NCBI RefSeq assembly: GCF_029392895.1
Contig: NZ_CP114200.1
Coordinates: 5,896,501-5,960,500 of the forward strand
Origin: Streptomyces sp. 71268
GTDB lineage: Bacteria > Actinomycetota > Actinomycetes > Streptomycetales > Streptomycetaceae
DNA length: 64,000 bases
Direction: 5' to 3'
The notes below the pieces were generated by a model. That model was given only the letters and a program-made list of their open reading frames with translations. It did no database searches and had not been told where the DNA came from. A program made the translations under genes and the position numbers. This document shows positions 51,301-60,510 of this stretch, piece by piece; position 1 is the stretch's first letter; each line of letters starts with the position of its first letter.

Positions 51301-54300
51301 CTACGGAATGACCTTGCCGATCCGGACGCTGCCGCCGCCGGTGCTGGTGCCGGCCTGATTGACCAGCGACAGCTCGCCGAAGAACGTGCGACCCTCCGGA
51401 GCCGGGCCCGCGACCACGACATCGGCGGTGACCTGCGTCGACTGCCCGTTGGCGAGCGTGATCCGCTTGCCGCCGTCGGCCTTCAGCTCGCCGAGCGAGG
51501 GGGCGAAGAACAGGTCCCGGTAGTCGTAGGCGGTGCTGCCGGCGGGTACGGCGTAGCCGGCCACCTCGATGGTGTAGACGCCGGCCTTGGGGGAGCGCAG
51601 CGACACCTTCTCGTCCGAGCCGGACGACGTGGACTCGCCCACCACCTGGCCGTTGAAGACGACGGCCAGGTCGAGGTCGGCCTTGCCGTCGGCCGCGCCG
51701 CCGATCGCCACGTCCAGGCGCGAGGCGCCCTCGGCGACCGTGACCTGGCTGGTCTGCGTCTCACCCTGCTTGATCGTGGGCCGCTCGGTGCGGGCGGAGC
51801 CCAGCGGGCCGCCCTGGAGCTTGCCGTCGATCGGGCCGAACCCGTTGCTGACCTTCCACTCCACCGGCGTGGCCTGGCCGACCTTCGCCTCCGCGAGGGT
51901 CTGCGTCTCGGGCGAGAAGGTGCTGCCCAGCGCGTTCACGGTGAGCTGGTACGGGTTGTCCAGGACCGGCGAGGTGCGCCGCGACTCGACCTCGATCTCC
52001 CACACGCCCGGGATCGGGTTCGGGTAGGCGCGGCGGTCGGGCCGGCAGGTGTTGGCCGGGTTGTCGTAGTTCGGGTAGCAGGCGATCGACGAGGTCGAGT
52101 CGACCGGCACGCCGTACGGGTTGATCGCGACGAACCGGGTCTGGCTCTTGTCGCGCAGCCCGCCGAGCGCCACCTCAAGCGTCTTGGCGCCCTTGGGGAC
52201 GTTCACGAAGTACGAGGTCGGCGCGTTGCGCTGGACCGAACCCGACTCCTTGACCGCGTACGCCGGGCCCGCCAGCGGCTTCGCCACCACGACGGTGTTC
52301 AGGATCTGGTGGTCGACGCCCTCGGTGCGACGGTCGTTGACCTCCAGGATGGCGCTGTGCACGCCGGTCGCGCCGGGCCTGGCCACCACCTTGACGGTGA
52401 CCGGCTTGTTCAGCGGCAGCACCACCGAGGAGCCGCCCGCCAGCCGGAACGCGCCGCTGTTGTTGCGCCACTTCAGCGTGTGCCGCACCGCGCGGTCCGG
52501 GCCCGTGGTGCGGGTGATGGTCACGTCGTACGTCCGGGACTGGCCGGCCTTCAGGCCGCCCTCGCGGTCGTAGACGCCGGTGCCGAAGCCCGGGGTCTTC
52601 AGGTAGTCCGACAGCGCGGTCTTCACCGGCGCCTTGACCGTGTACGCGTGCCCGTGCGCGCCCCGCCGGATCGACTTCCAGGCGTCCACGATGTCCATCC
52701 GGCCGGCGCCCTGCTCGTACGCCTGCACGCCGGGGATCTTGTGCGCGGTGCTGGTCAGCGCGGTGCGCAGGGTGGCCGGGGTCAGCTTGATACCGCGCTG
52801 CTTGGCCGCCGAGAGCAGCAGCGCGGACGCGCCGGCCGCCTGCGGCGAGGCCATCGAGGTGCCCTGCAGCATGCTGTAGCCGACCGGCAGTTCGTAGCCG
52901 GCCTCCTTGACCGGCGAGCCGGGTATCCAGGTCTGCGTCGTGTTGATCGACGCGCCCGGGGCGACCAGGGTCGGCGTGAAGCCGCCGTCCTCACGCGGGC
53001 CGCGCGAGGAGAACGGGAAGAGGTTGTACTCCCGCTTCACCTGCGAGCCGTAGTTGGCGGCCCAGGTCTCCTTCGAGACGCCGGCGCCCACGCTGATCAC
53101 CTTGTTGGCCAGCGACGGGTCGCCGATGGTGTTGGCGCCGGGGCCGCTGTTGCCCGCCGAGATGACGAGCTGCACGCCGTAGGTGTCGATGAGCCGGGTG
53201 TACAGCTCCGAGCGCGCGTTGTTGCCGTCGTTCAGCGGCGGCAGGCCGCCGATCGACATGTTGACGATGTCCACGCCGCGCTTGGTGACGAGGTCGATCA
53301 TGCCCTCGGTCAGCGCCACGTTGGTGCAGCCGCCGCTCCAACTGCACGCCCGCGAGGAGACGACCTTGGCGCCGGGGGCGGCGCCGTTCATCTTCCCGCC
53401 GAAGAGCTTGTTGGCCGCCGTGATGCCCGCCACGTGCGTGCCGTGCTCGGACTCGATGATGCCCACGTTGACGAAGTCGGCCTTCTTGCCGACGTTGGAG
53501 CCACCCAGCGGGTCGAGCGACACGTCCTTGCGGATCTCCACGACGAACGGCGAGCGCTCGGCGACCGGGGTCTTCGGGTCGTCCGTGCCGAAGTAGCCGA
53601 TCTGGAACCCGTCCCGGTAGGGCTTCATCGGCGTGTCGTCGGTGAAGTCGCCGTTGTCGTTCAGGTCGACGCGGACGGTGCCCTTCGCCGCGTCGTAGAG
53701 CAGCGCCCAGGAGTCGGTCTTGTCGCCGTCGCGGTTGACGTCGCCGTGGTAGTCGCTGCCGTCCGGGCCGCCGTCGGTGATCTTCTCCTGGAAGCGGCTG
53801 ACCTGGTACGCGCCCGCCGGGGCGGTGTAGGTGCGGCCCTGGTAGGAGAAGGACGGGCCCGAGACGTTGGTTGTCATCGGGCGCCAGGTGCCGTCGTTGT
53901 CGGTGATCGGGTCGGTCGCCGTCACCCAGTCCACGATCTTGCGCTCACCGGTGGTGGTCTTCTGCAGCGCGGGGTGCGCGAGGTCCACGCCGGAGTCGAT
54001 CACGCCGATCGTCACACCTCGGCCGTCGGCGCGCGGGTTCTGCTTCACGAAGTCCACGGCGCCCGTCTCGTGCGCGGGCTGGTACGGGTTCCGGGCCGGC
54101 GTGTTCTTGTCCGGCGCCGGGTACGAACCGGACTTCGCGGACGAGCCGCCGCGCACCGCGTCGGCGCCGGGCGTCGGGTCCGGGAGCTTGATCTCGTGCT
54201 TGAGGTCGATGCCGTGCACGTCGGCCATCCGCTTGGCCGCCCCGATGGCCTGGTCGGCCCGGGCGATCGGCACGGTGGCGCGGACGTAGCCGAGCTTGTC

Positions 54301-54630
54301 GTAGGTGCGGCCGACGGAGGCGCCCTTGACGGCGTCGAGGGTGTCGGCGACACGGTCGGTCGAGCCGGGCTGGGCCGCCACCATCATCGTGATCGTCTTG
54401 TCGCCCTCGGCCTTGGCCTCGGCGAGCAGCTTGGCGTCGGCCGCGCCGAGCTTGTCCCCCGCCGGCTTGGCCGGCTTGGCGGAGGCGGGCGGGGCGCCGC
54501 CGGGGGTGGGCTCGTCGGCGAGGACGGGCGCCACGCCGGTCGCGGACAGCGCCGCCACCAGACCCGCGGCGAGCACGACCCGGGCCGTGCGTCTCTTGCG
54601 TCGGGATATGTCTTCAGGTGATCGGGACAT
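51301..54630 (-). CDS. Large secreted subtilisin-like serine protease (S8)
   Basis: 1109 residues. Signal peptide about 1-39 (VVLAAGLVAALSATGVAPVLA). An I9-like propeptide is at about 78-150. The S8 domain has Asp212 (VIDSGVD), His396 (HGTHVAG), Asn494 (SAGNSG) and Ser592 (GTSMASP). A long insert between Asp and His carries two Ca-loop-like motifs (DVNRDGDKTD about 297, DLNDNGDFTDD about 322). Beta-sandwich domains occupy the C-terminal 450 residues. Extracellular protein degradation is likely. I prefer the second ATG (54630) because AAGGA then lies 5-6 bases upstream; the first ATG (54636) would touch the Shine-Dalgarno. Confidence 0.94.
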   Translation of the reverse strand: MSRSPEDISRRKRRTARVVLAAGLVAALSATGVAPVLADEPTPGGAPPASAKPAKPAGDKLGAADAKLLAEAKAEGDKTITMMVAAQPGSTDRVADTLDAVKGASVGRTYDKLGYVRATVPIARADQAIGAAKRMADVHGIDLKHEIKLPDPTPGADAVRGGSSAKSGSYPAPDKNTPARNPYQPAHETGAVDFVKQNPRADGRGVTIGVIDSGVDLAHPALQKTTTGERKIVDWVTATDPITDNDGTWRPMTTNVSGPSFSYQGRTYTAPAGAYQVSRFQEKITDGGPDGSDYHGDVNRDGDKTDSWALLYDAAKGTVRVDLNDNGDFTDDTPMKPYRDGFQIGYFGTDDPKTPVAERSPFVVEIRKDVSLDPLGGSNVGKKADFVNVGIIESEHGTHVAGITAANKLFGGKMNGAAPGAKVVSSRACSWSGGCTNVALTEGMIDLVTKRGVDIVNMSIGGLPPLNDGNNARSELYTRLIDTYGVQLVISAGNSGPGANTIGDPSLANKVISVGAGVSKETWAANYGSQVKREYNLFPFSSRGPREDGGFTPTLVAPGASINTTQTWIPGSPVKEAGYELPVGYSMLQGTSMASPQAAGASALLLSAAKQRGIKLTPATLRTALTSTAHKIPGVQAYEQGAGRMDIVDAWKSIRRGAHGHAYTVKAPVKTALSDYLKTPGFGTGVYDREGGLKAGQSRTYDVTITRTTGPDRAVRHTLKWRNNSGAFRLAGGSSVVLPLNKPVTVKVVARPGATGVHSAILEVNDRRTEGVDHQILNTVVVAKPLAGPAYAVKESGSVQRNAPTSYFVNVPKGAKTLEVALGGLRDKSQTRFVAINPYGVPVDSTSSIACYPNYDNPANTCRPDRRAYPNPIPGVWEIEVESRRTSPVLDNPYQLTVNALGSTFSPETQTLAEAKVGQATPVEWKVSNGFGPIDGKLQGGPLGSARTERPTIKQGETQTSQVTVAEGASRLDVAIGGAADGKADLDLAVVFNGQVVGESTSSGSDEKVSLRSPKAGVYTIEVAGYAVPAGSTAYDYRDLFFAPSLGELKADGGKRITLANGQSTQVTADVVVAGPAPEGRTFFGELSLVNQAGTSTGGGSVRIGKVIP

Positions 54631-55384
54631 GGGCATCCTTGTTCGGAATACGGAGCCAATAGACCGTTCACCCTTGTGTAAGGACGCGTTGTTTGGGGAG
54701 TGCTGCCCGAGCCAGAGATGCCGATTGGCATATTCCCGCCAACTCGCAATGAGCGGCGAAGCGTACGCAATGCCGTGAAGCGGACGCGGGTGCTGCTGTG
54801 GTTGCGGGTTGCGGCGGCGAGCGGGGGTGCGGGTGGGGGCCGGGCCGTGCGGGCGCGCCCGGCCGGCCCGAGGGTGGGAACGCGGACGCGCTCCCCGGCC
54901 CTATCGGGAGGGCGGGGAGCGCGGGGGCGGGTTGTGGGAGGTCAGCGCCGGCGCTCGGCTGGTGGCGCGCGCGGCGGCGGTCGGCCGTGTGCTGGCTGAC
55001 GCGTCTGTGGTGTCTGCCGGTCGTCGCCCGCTTGTCGGGGCGTGCGTGCCCGGGGTGTACGCGTGTGTCGGGGCGTACGCGTACGTGCGTACGTCCGGTG
55101 CTCGCGTACGCCTCGTGCGGCAAGCCACGGCCGGAGCTCGCCGGGCCCGGGCCGCAGTGCGGCCGGGCGCTCACCGGGCGGTCACCCACCGGCCGTCGGG
55201 CGCTCGGTAACTGTCAACTCGCGGTCACCAGGCGTCAACGGCCGGTCGCGCGGCCTCGACCTCCGGTCACGTAGCGGCAACCCGCGGTCATCCAGCGGTA
55301 GCCGCGCTCACCGGGCACCCGTGGGGCGCGCGGGCGTCAGTCCCGCCCGCTCTCGGGGCGCCGGCCGTCGGCGTGGGCGGCTCG
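54631..55384. repeat. Long intergenic region with CGTACG tract and 21-bp repeats
   Basis: 754 bases with no supported gene. An AT-richer patch at about 54640-54780 is the likely subtilase promoter (minus strand). About 55040-55115 is an alternating purine-pyrimidine CGTACG/GTGCGT tract. 55218-55316 has degenerate 21-base tandem units (separate entry). Open frames here give only Arg/Gly/Ala-rich translations. Confidence 0.5.
55218..55316 (+). repeat. Degenerate 21-bp tandem repeat
   Basis: Four to five units of 21 bases around CNCGCGGTCACCNAGCGNCAA, starting at 55218, 55239, 55260, 55281 and 55302. In one frame they encode heptads of the form RSxSGxx without a credible start. Units are contiguous, so this is not a CRISPR array. 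Confidence 0.5.
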
Positions 55385-55657
55385 TCACACCCGGAGGTGG
55401 TCCACCGGCTGGCGGGTATGCGCCTCGATGTCCTCCGCGGCGTTGTGGAGCAACTGGTGGCTGAGGTCGGAGAAGGCCCGGGCGGCGGCCAGTTCGTCGC
55501 CGATCGCGGGGACGTTGGCGTCGGTCACCTTGCAGATGGCGCTGCCGTAGCCCACCAGCGAACCGCTGTTCTCGCCGTGCAGCCTGGCCTCCGCGGTCAC
55601 CTCGCGGCCGACCTCGGTGATGGTGATCTCGGTGGTCCACTTCTTCGTGCCAGTCAC
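55385..55657 (-). CDS. DUF1876 domain protein
   Basis: 90 residues, the whole protein being the domain. TKKWTTEITITEVGREVTAEARLH, then the conserved LVGYGSAICKVTDANVPAIGDE and AAARAFSDLSHQLLHNAAEDIE, match DUF1876, a small dsRBD-like alpha/beta fold common in actinobacteria and often stress-associated. Cytoplasmic, function unknown. Start GTG 55657 has GAGGAG 6 bases upstream; the longer frame to 55918 is Arg/Gly-rich and not credible. Divergent from the metallophosphoesterase gene. Confidence 0.88.
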   Translation of the reverse strand: MTGTKKWTTEITITEVGREVTAEARLHGENSGSLVGYGSAICKVTDANVPAIGDELAAARAFSDLSHQLLHNAAEDIEAHTRQPVDHLRV

Positions 55658-56165
55658 GGGAGGCTCCTCACACACAGCACGTCCTTTACTCCCCTTCCCT
55701 CCCATGCTGGCACCGCTCCCGGGCCCCCGCACGCGGGGCCAAGGAGCCCTTCGGGCGCCTCTGCGCGCCCCTCCCCGGGGCCCCCGGGCCGCCGTTCCGC
55801 CCAGCGGCGGTCCGACCGTCGCCAGGCTGCTCCGCCCAGCCGCCCAGCCGCCCAGCCGCTCCGCCCGGCCGTGACCCCGGCCCGTTCCCCGGTCCGGTGA
55901 ACGTGTGGTGACCGGCACGACTCCCGTGGGCGAGCGGTCCGTGGCCGTCGCCAGGAGGGGTGATCCACGTGCGGAGATGGGCGTCGCGCGTTGCCGCCGC
56001 GTTCACGCACAGGCCACCCCCGCTGCCAACGATCCAACGTGAAGGCGCTGACCGGTCGCCGTACCGGCCGGCCCCTCGCCCGTACGTCCACACCGCAGGC
56101 CCGCACCGCACGAACCGCACCGAACGTCCGTACCGCTTCCGCGCATCGAATCGGGGAGAGCGCGC
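55658..56165. other. Divergent region between DUF1876 and metallophosphoesterase genes
   Basis: 508 bases without a supported gene. Contains the candidate PHO box at 55892-55913 and, nearer the phosphoesterase, several CGTACG/CCGTAC repeats (about 56050-56145). Promoters for both flanking genes should be here. Confidence 0.5.
55892..55913 (-). promoter_or_regulatory. Candidate PHO box (PhoP-binding direct repeats)
   Basis: On the minus strand the 22 bases read as two 11-base units, GGTCACCACAC and GTTCACCGGAC. The Streptomyces PhoP direct-repeat unit is about G(G/T)TCAYYYRSS with 11-base phasing and a GTTCACC core, so both phase and core match. It lies 235 bases upstream of the DUF1876 start and 253 upstream of the metallophosphoesterase start. 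Confidence 0.5.
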
Positions 56166-57941
56166 ATGTCCCGTACCGCCCGGTCCCGTATCCGCTCCGC
56201 CGCCGACGCCGCCACCTCGGCGGTCGCCGCGGTCAACCGCCGCACCCTGCTGGCCGCGGCCGGGGGCACCGGCGCCGCCGTCGGGCTCGGCCTCGCCTTC
56301 GGGCCCCACTCCGGTTCGGCCACCGCCTCCCCGTCCCCGGCGCCGACCGTCCCCGACGTCGAGCGCCGCGCCGCCCCCGTGCCCGCCGCCCCGGCGCGGC
56401 CGTCGGCCGCCGGCACCACGCTGCGCGGCGTCGCCACCCCGCGCGGCACCGGCGCGTACCGGCGGCTGGGCGAGGGGCCCGGCTGGGCCCGCACGGTGCG
56501 CGGCGAGCTGGCCGCCGCCAAGGCCGGGCGGGCCGACCGGCGCACCACGCTCGCCTCCTTCGTACAACTCACCGACCTGCACCTGACCGACGTGCAGCAC
56601 CCGCTGCGGTACGAGTTCCTGCGCTCGGGCCGGGTCAGCGCCTGGCGTCCGCACGAGGCGCTGACCGTCGTCGGCGCCGTCTCGCTCGTCGAGCGGGTCA
56701 ACGCGCTGCGGTACGGCCCGGCGACCGGCGCCCCGCTCTCCTTCGCGATGACCACCGGCGACAACACCGACAACAACGCGAAGGTCGAGCTGGACTGGTT
56801 CCTGACCGCCATGAGCGGCGGCCGGATCACCCCCAACACCGGTGACCCGCGCCGCTACGAGGGCGTCCAGGACAGCGGCCTGCGCGAGTTCTGGCACCCG
56901 GACAGCGCGCTGCGCGACGCCGACAAGAAGCTCGGCTTCCCCCGCCTGGACGGCTTCCTCAAGGCCGCGCTGCGCGAGGTCAACAGCCCCGGGCTGCGGA
57001 TGCCCTGGTACTCCACCATCGGCAACCACGACGACCTCAACGGCGGCTCCTACGCCTTCGGCGGCGGCTTCCTCGCCGACTTCGCCACCGGGCGGCGCAA
57101 GATCCAACTCATCCCCGCCGCCGACGCGAAGAAGCTCGCCGAGGCCGAGAAGGTGGGTGCCGACCCCACCGGCAAGCGGATGCGTGAGCTGCTGCGCACG
57201 CACGCGAAGGGGATGCGCACCGTCACCCCCGACGAGCGGCGCGCGCCCTTCACGCCCCGCGAGTACCTGGCCGCCCACCTCGACCCGCGGCACACCGGTG
57301 CCGGCCCGGTCGGCCACGGCTACACCCGCGCCAACCTGGAGGCGGGCACCCTCTACTACACGTTCCGCATCTCCGCCGACGTCATCGGCGTCAGCCTGGA
57401 CTCCACCGACCCGGGCGGCCACTACACCGGCTCCGTCGGCACCGCCCAACTGCGCTGGCTGGAGCGGACCCTGAAGGCACACCGCGACCAGCACGTCATC
57501 GTCTTCAGCCACCACTACAGCCGCAGCATGAAGAACATGAACCGCGACCCGGCCCGGCCGAAGGAGGCCCGGCACAGCGGCGCGGAGCTGGTGGCCCTCT
57601 TCCAGCGCCACCCGCAGGTGGTCGCCTGGATCAACGGGCACAGCCACAAGAACGAGATCACCCCGCGCAAGACGTTCTGGGAGATCACCACCGCGTCCCA
57701 TGTGGACTTCCCCCAACTGGCCCGCGTCATCGAGCTGGTGGACAACCGGGACGGCACCCTGTCGCTGTTCACCACCCTCATCGAGTCCGCCGCCCCGTAC
57801 CGCGCGGACCACACCGACCTCTCCCAGACCGGCCTGGCCGCCCTCTACCGCGAGTTGGCCTTCAACGCCCCGGGCCGCAGCACCGCGCTCGCCGGCGACC
57901 CGCACGACCGCAACGCCGAACTGCTGCTGCGCAAGCGGTAG
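56166..57941 (+). CDS. Tat-exported metallophosphoesterase
   Basis: 591 residues. N-terminal twin-arginine signal VNRRTLLAAAGG (Arg25-Arg26) with a hydrophobic stretch and a Pro/Ala-rich linker to about 85. Calcineurin-like phosphoesterase motifs follow in order: TDLHLTD, TTGDNTDN, GNHDD, FSHH and GHSHKN, giving a complete dinuclear metal site. It is of the long secreted type (TIGR03767-like). It probably hydrolyses phosphodiesters or monoesters outside the cell, consistent with a candidate PHO box upstream. Shine-Dalgarno GGGAGAG about 6 bases before ATG 56166. Followed by a serine hydrolase gene after 185 bases. Confidence 0.93.
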   Translation: MSRTARSRIRSAADAATSAVAAVNRRTLLAAAGGTGAAVGLGLAFGPHSGSATASPSPAPTVPDVERRAAPVPAAPARPSAAGTTLRGVATPRGTGAYRRLGEGPGWARTVRGELAAAKAGRADRRTTLASFVQLTDLHLTDVQHPLRYEFLRSGRVSAWRPHEALTVVGAVSLVERVNALRYGPATGAPLSFAMTTGDNTDNNAKVELDWFLTAMSGGRITPNTGDPRRYEGVQDSGLREFWHPDSALRDADKKLGFPRLDGFLKAALREVNSPGLRMPWYSTIGNHDDLNGGSYAFGGGFLADFATGRRKIQLIPAADAKKLAEAEKVGADPTGKRMRELLRTHAKGMRTVTPDERRAPFTPREYLAAHLDPRHTGAGPVGHGYTRANLEAGTLYYTFRISADVIGVSLDSTDPGGHYTGSVGTAQLRWLERTLKAHRDQHVIVFSHHYSRSMKNMNRDPARPKEARHSGAELVALFQRHPQVVAWINGHSHKNEITPRKTFWEITTASHVDFPQLARVIELVDNRDGTLSLFTTLIESAAPYRADHTDLSQTGLAALYRELAFNAPGRSTALAGDPHDRNAELLLRKR

Positions 57942-58126
57942 TAGCGGCCCACGGCGCGGCGCCACGGCTCGGGTATCGCCAGGGCGTGGCGCCGGACGGT
58001 GTGACGCGGCGCACGGCGCCGCCCAGTTGATCAACCCTCCCGGCGCGCCCGACGTCATGTCCTCACGACAGCGAGAACGCGAGGCGGACAACGCGCGGTG
58101 ACGCGCGGAGAAGAGGGTGATCGCGG

Positions 58127-59449
58127 ATGCGGGCACGGGCGATACGAACCGTCGTGGTGGGGGCGACCGCGGTCGCCGCGTTGGGCGCCGCGGTGCTGAG
58201 CGCGCCCGTCGCGGGCGCGACCGACGGCAGCCGGGGCGGCGCGGCGCGGGAGGCCGGGCACGCGGCGACGCGGGCCGCGCTCGAGGCGCAGGTCGACGAG
58301 GCCGGCGTGCCCGGGGCGCTGGCGCAGGCGCGCGACGAGCACGGGGTGTGGAACGGCGACGCGGGCGTGGCGAACCTGAGGACGGGCAAGCCGCGTGGCG
58401 AGCACGACCGGTACCGGATCGCCAGCATCACCAAGACGTTCACGGCGACCGTGCTGCTCCAGTTGCAGGCCGAGGGGAAGGTCGACCTGGACGCGTCGGT
58501 CGACACCTACCTGCCGGGCCTCGTGCGCGGCAACGGCCACGACGGCCGCGCGATCACGGTCCGCCAACTCCTCAACCACACCAGCGGGATCTTCAACTAC
58601 ACCGCCGACGCGGAGTTCGGGAAGACCTACCTGGGCGTGGGCTTCCTCAAGCACCGCTACGACACGCTGACGCCGCGCGACGCCATCGCCATCGCCATGC
58701 GCCACAAGGCCGACTTCAAGCCCGGGACCGGCTGGAACTACTCCAACACCAACTACATGCTGGCCGGCCTGATCATCGAGAAGGTGACCGGCACCCCGTA
58801 CGCCACGCAGGTCAGGCAGCGCATCATCAAGCCGCTGGGATTGCGCTCGACCACCCTGCCCGGCACCAGGGCGAGCATGCCGCGGCCGCACGGGCGCGGC
58901 TACAGCAAGTTCCCCGACGACCCGCGGGGGAAGATCCACGACACCACCCTGCTCAACCCCTCCTGGGGCTGGGCGGCCGGCGAGGCCATCTCCACCTCGG
59001 CCGACCTCAACCGCTTCTACGCCGCCCTCCTCCAGGGCAGGCTGCTGCCCCGGGCGGCGCTGGCCGAGATGAAGACCACCGTGCCGGTCGGCGAGGACGT
59101 GCCGCTGCGGTACGGGCTCGGCGTGGCCGAGCTGCGCCTGTCCTGCGACACCACGGTCTGGGGCCACGACGGCGGCATCAACGGCTCGTCCTCGTACGCC
59201 TTCTCCAGCGAGGACGGCCGCCACCAGATCGCGCTGAACCTCAACGCCGACTGGACCGGCCAGGGCATGGCCGTGGTGGATGCGGAGTTCTGCGGCACAA
59301 CCGGTGGCGCCACCGACGCCGCTACCGCAGGCTCCGCCCGCGCCGACGCCGCGCGCGGGGCCGCCCCGAAGGGGAGCGAGCGCGTGGTGCGCACCGTCGA
59401 GCAGGGCCGGCACGCCAGCCTGGCGCCGCGGGTCAACGCGGCAGGATGA
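58127..59449 (+). CDS. Secreted serine hydrolase, class C beta-lactamase/DD-peptidase family
   Basis: 440 residues. Signal peptide about 1-31 (TVVVGATAVAALGAAVLSAPVAGA). Active-site motifs: SITK (Ser100, Lys103), YSN (Tyr205, Asn207) and GHDGG in place of KTG. These fit the D-alanyl-D-alanine carboxypeptidase/esterase branch better than a classical beta-lactamase. QLLNHTSGIFNYTAD and TGWNYSNTNYMLAG are typical. A Cys pair (LSCDTT, AEFCGT) may form a disulfide late in the domain. The last about 50 residues are Ala-rich and probably disordered; they overlap the convergent downstream gene by 17 bases. Confidence 0.92.
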   Translation: MRARAIRTVVVGATAVAALGAAVLSAPVAGATDGSRGGAAREAGHAATRAALEAQVDEAGVPGALAQARDEHGVWNGDAGVANLRTGKPRGEHDRYRIASITKTFTATVLLQLQAEGKVDLDASVDTYLPGLVRGNGHDGRAITVRQLLNHTSGIFNYTADAEFGKTYLGVGFLKHRYDTLTPRDAIAIAMRHKADFKPGTGWNYSNTNYMLAGLIIEKVTGTPYATQVRQRIIKPLGLRSTTLPGTRASMPRPHGRGYSKFPDDPRGKIHDTTLLNPSWGWAAGEAISTSADLNRFYAALLQGRLLPRAALAEMKTTVPVGEDVPLRYGLGVAELRLSCDTTVWGHDGGINGSSSYAFSSEDGRHQIALNLNADWTGQGMAVVDAEFCGTTGGATDAATAGSARADAARGAAPKGSERVVRTVEQGRHASLAPRVNAAG

Positions 59450-60449
59450 CGAGGGAGGTGGCGGGCTCGCGATCGACGGACGCCATCAGCGCGGTCCGTA
59501 CGATCGCGGCCTGCCGCTCCAGGCCGCCCCGCAGCCGCCGCGCGGTGACCTGGATGGCCGTGATGCCAAGGCCCGCCAGGTGCTCGCGGCGACACGCGTC
59601 CCGTGGCCAGGGGGCGCGCCCGTCCACCCGTGGCTCGCGCGCCACCAGCTCGACGGCCACGGCCTGCCGCGGCCAGTAAGCGTCGACGCCGGCCAGGTAA
59701 ACGCCGCCCGGCAGGCTCAGCCCCACGTTCCACAGCGGCTCCGGCAGCCGGTACTCGCGCACCATCCGGTAGAGCAGCCCCTCGGCGACCGCGCGGCCCT
59801 CGGCCATCAGGCCCTCGATCGCGCCCGCCACCTGCGGCTGGTCCAGCAGGCGGGCCAGGGCCAACTCCCGTACCAGGACGCTCGCCTCGCAGTGCTTGCC
59901 GCGCACGGCCTCCACCAACACCGCGCGCACCTCGTCGGCGCTGCGCAGGTCGCGGACGAGGTCCGCGAGCGCGCGCGGCACCGGGGCCACCGGCAGGCCG
60001 GCGACGTGCTGCGGGCGGGGGAGCGCGGCCGTGCGGAGCAGGTGGACGAAGGCCGTCGAGCGCGGCCGCCACGCGTGGCCCACCAGGACGTCGATGCGGT
60101 CGAGGCCGGCCAGCGGCGGCAGGGTGGTGAACCCGTGCAGCGCGAGCGCCGCCGCCCCGGTCACCACGGCCGGCGGGTACGGCCCGGGGCCCGCGCCCGG
60201 TGGTGCCGCGTACAGCAGCGCGGCCTCCGCCCGCTCCTCGCCGCTGGGCCGGCCCGGATGCAACAGGTAGACGCCGGGCAGGAGTTGCTGCCAGGGGCCG
60301 CCGGCCCGGCCGCGCTCGGCGACCAGGGCCGCCGGCACCCCGTGCTCCCGCAACTGGCGCTCGGTCAGAACGCGGCGCTGGGTGGCGGACAGGTGGCCGA
60401 GGGGGCGAGGCGTGGCGGCATCGCGCGGGGCGGTGAAGTCAGCGGTCAT
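59433..60449 (-). CDS. AbiEi-like winged-helix protein with DUF559-like C-terminus
   Basis: 338 residues, cytoplasmic. The N-terminal third (VLTERQLREHGVPAALVAER through LLPGVYLLHPGRPSGEERAE) resembles the AbiEi antitoxin-type winged helix. The C-terminal part (AGVDAYWPRQAVAVELVARE, then CRREHLAGLGITAIQVTARRL) has the Asp, Glu-x-x and late Arg/Gln pattern of a restriction-endonuclease-like DUF559/Vsr-like fold. No partner toxin gene is adjacent, so a canonical type IV toxin-antitoxin pair is not supported. Start ATG 60449 has no clear Shine-Dalgarno. Its 3' end overlaps the convergent serine hydrolase gene by 17 bases. Confidence 0.7.
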   Translation of the reverse strand: MTADFTAPRDAATPRPLGHLSATQRRVLTERQLREHGVPAALVAERGRAGGPWQQLLPGVYLLHPGRPSGEERAEAALLYAAPPGAGPGPYPPAVVTGAAALALHGFTTLPPLAGLDRIDVLVGHAWRPRSTAFVHLLRTAALPRPQHVAGLPVAPVPRALADLVRDLRSADEVRAVLVEAVRGKHCEASVLVRELALARLLDQPQVAGAIEGLMAEGRAVAEGLLYRMVREYRLPEPLWNVGLSLPGGVYLAGVDAYWPRQAVAVELVAREPRVDGRAPWPRDACRREHLAGLGITAIQVTARRLRGGLERQAAIVRTALMASVDREPATSLVILPR

Positions 60450-60510
60450 GCCCCGCAGGCTCCCGCGCCCCGGGGCGGCGGGTCAGCGCCGTGACAGAAC
60501 TGACGGAAAA

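Noticed and set aside
51085..54621. 1178-aa plus-strand open frame
   Set aside because: Antisense of the subtilase gene; catalytic triad is on the minus strand.
55218..55316. CRISPR-like array
   Set aside because: Units are degenerate and contiguous with no unique spacers and no cas genes nearby.
59433..60449. Canonical AbiE toxin-antitoxin pair
   Set aside because: No adjacent nucleotidyltransferase (AbiEii) gene; the neighbour is a convergent serine hydrolase.
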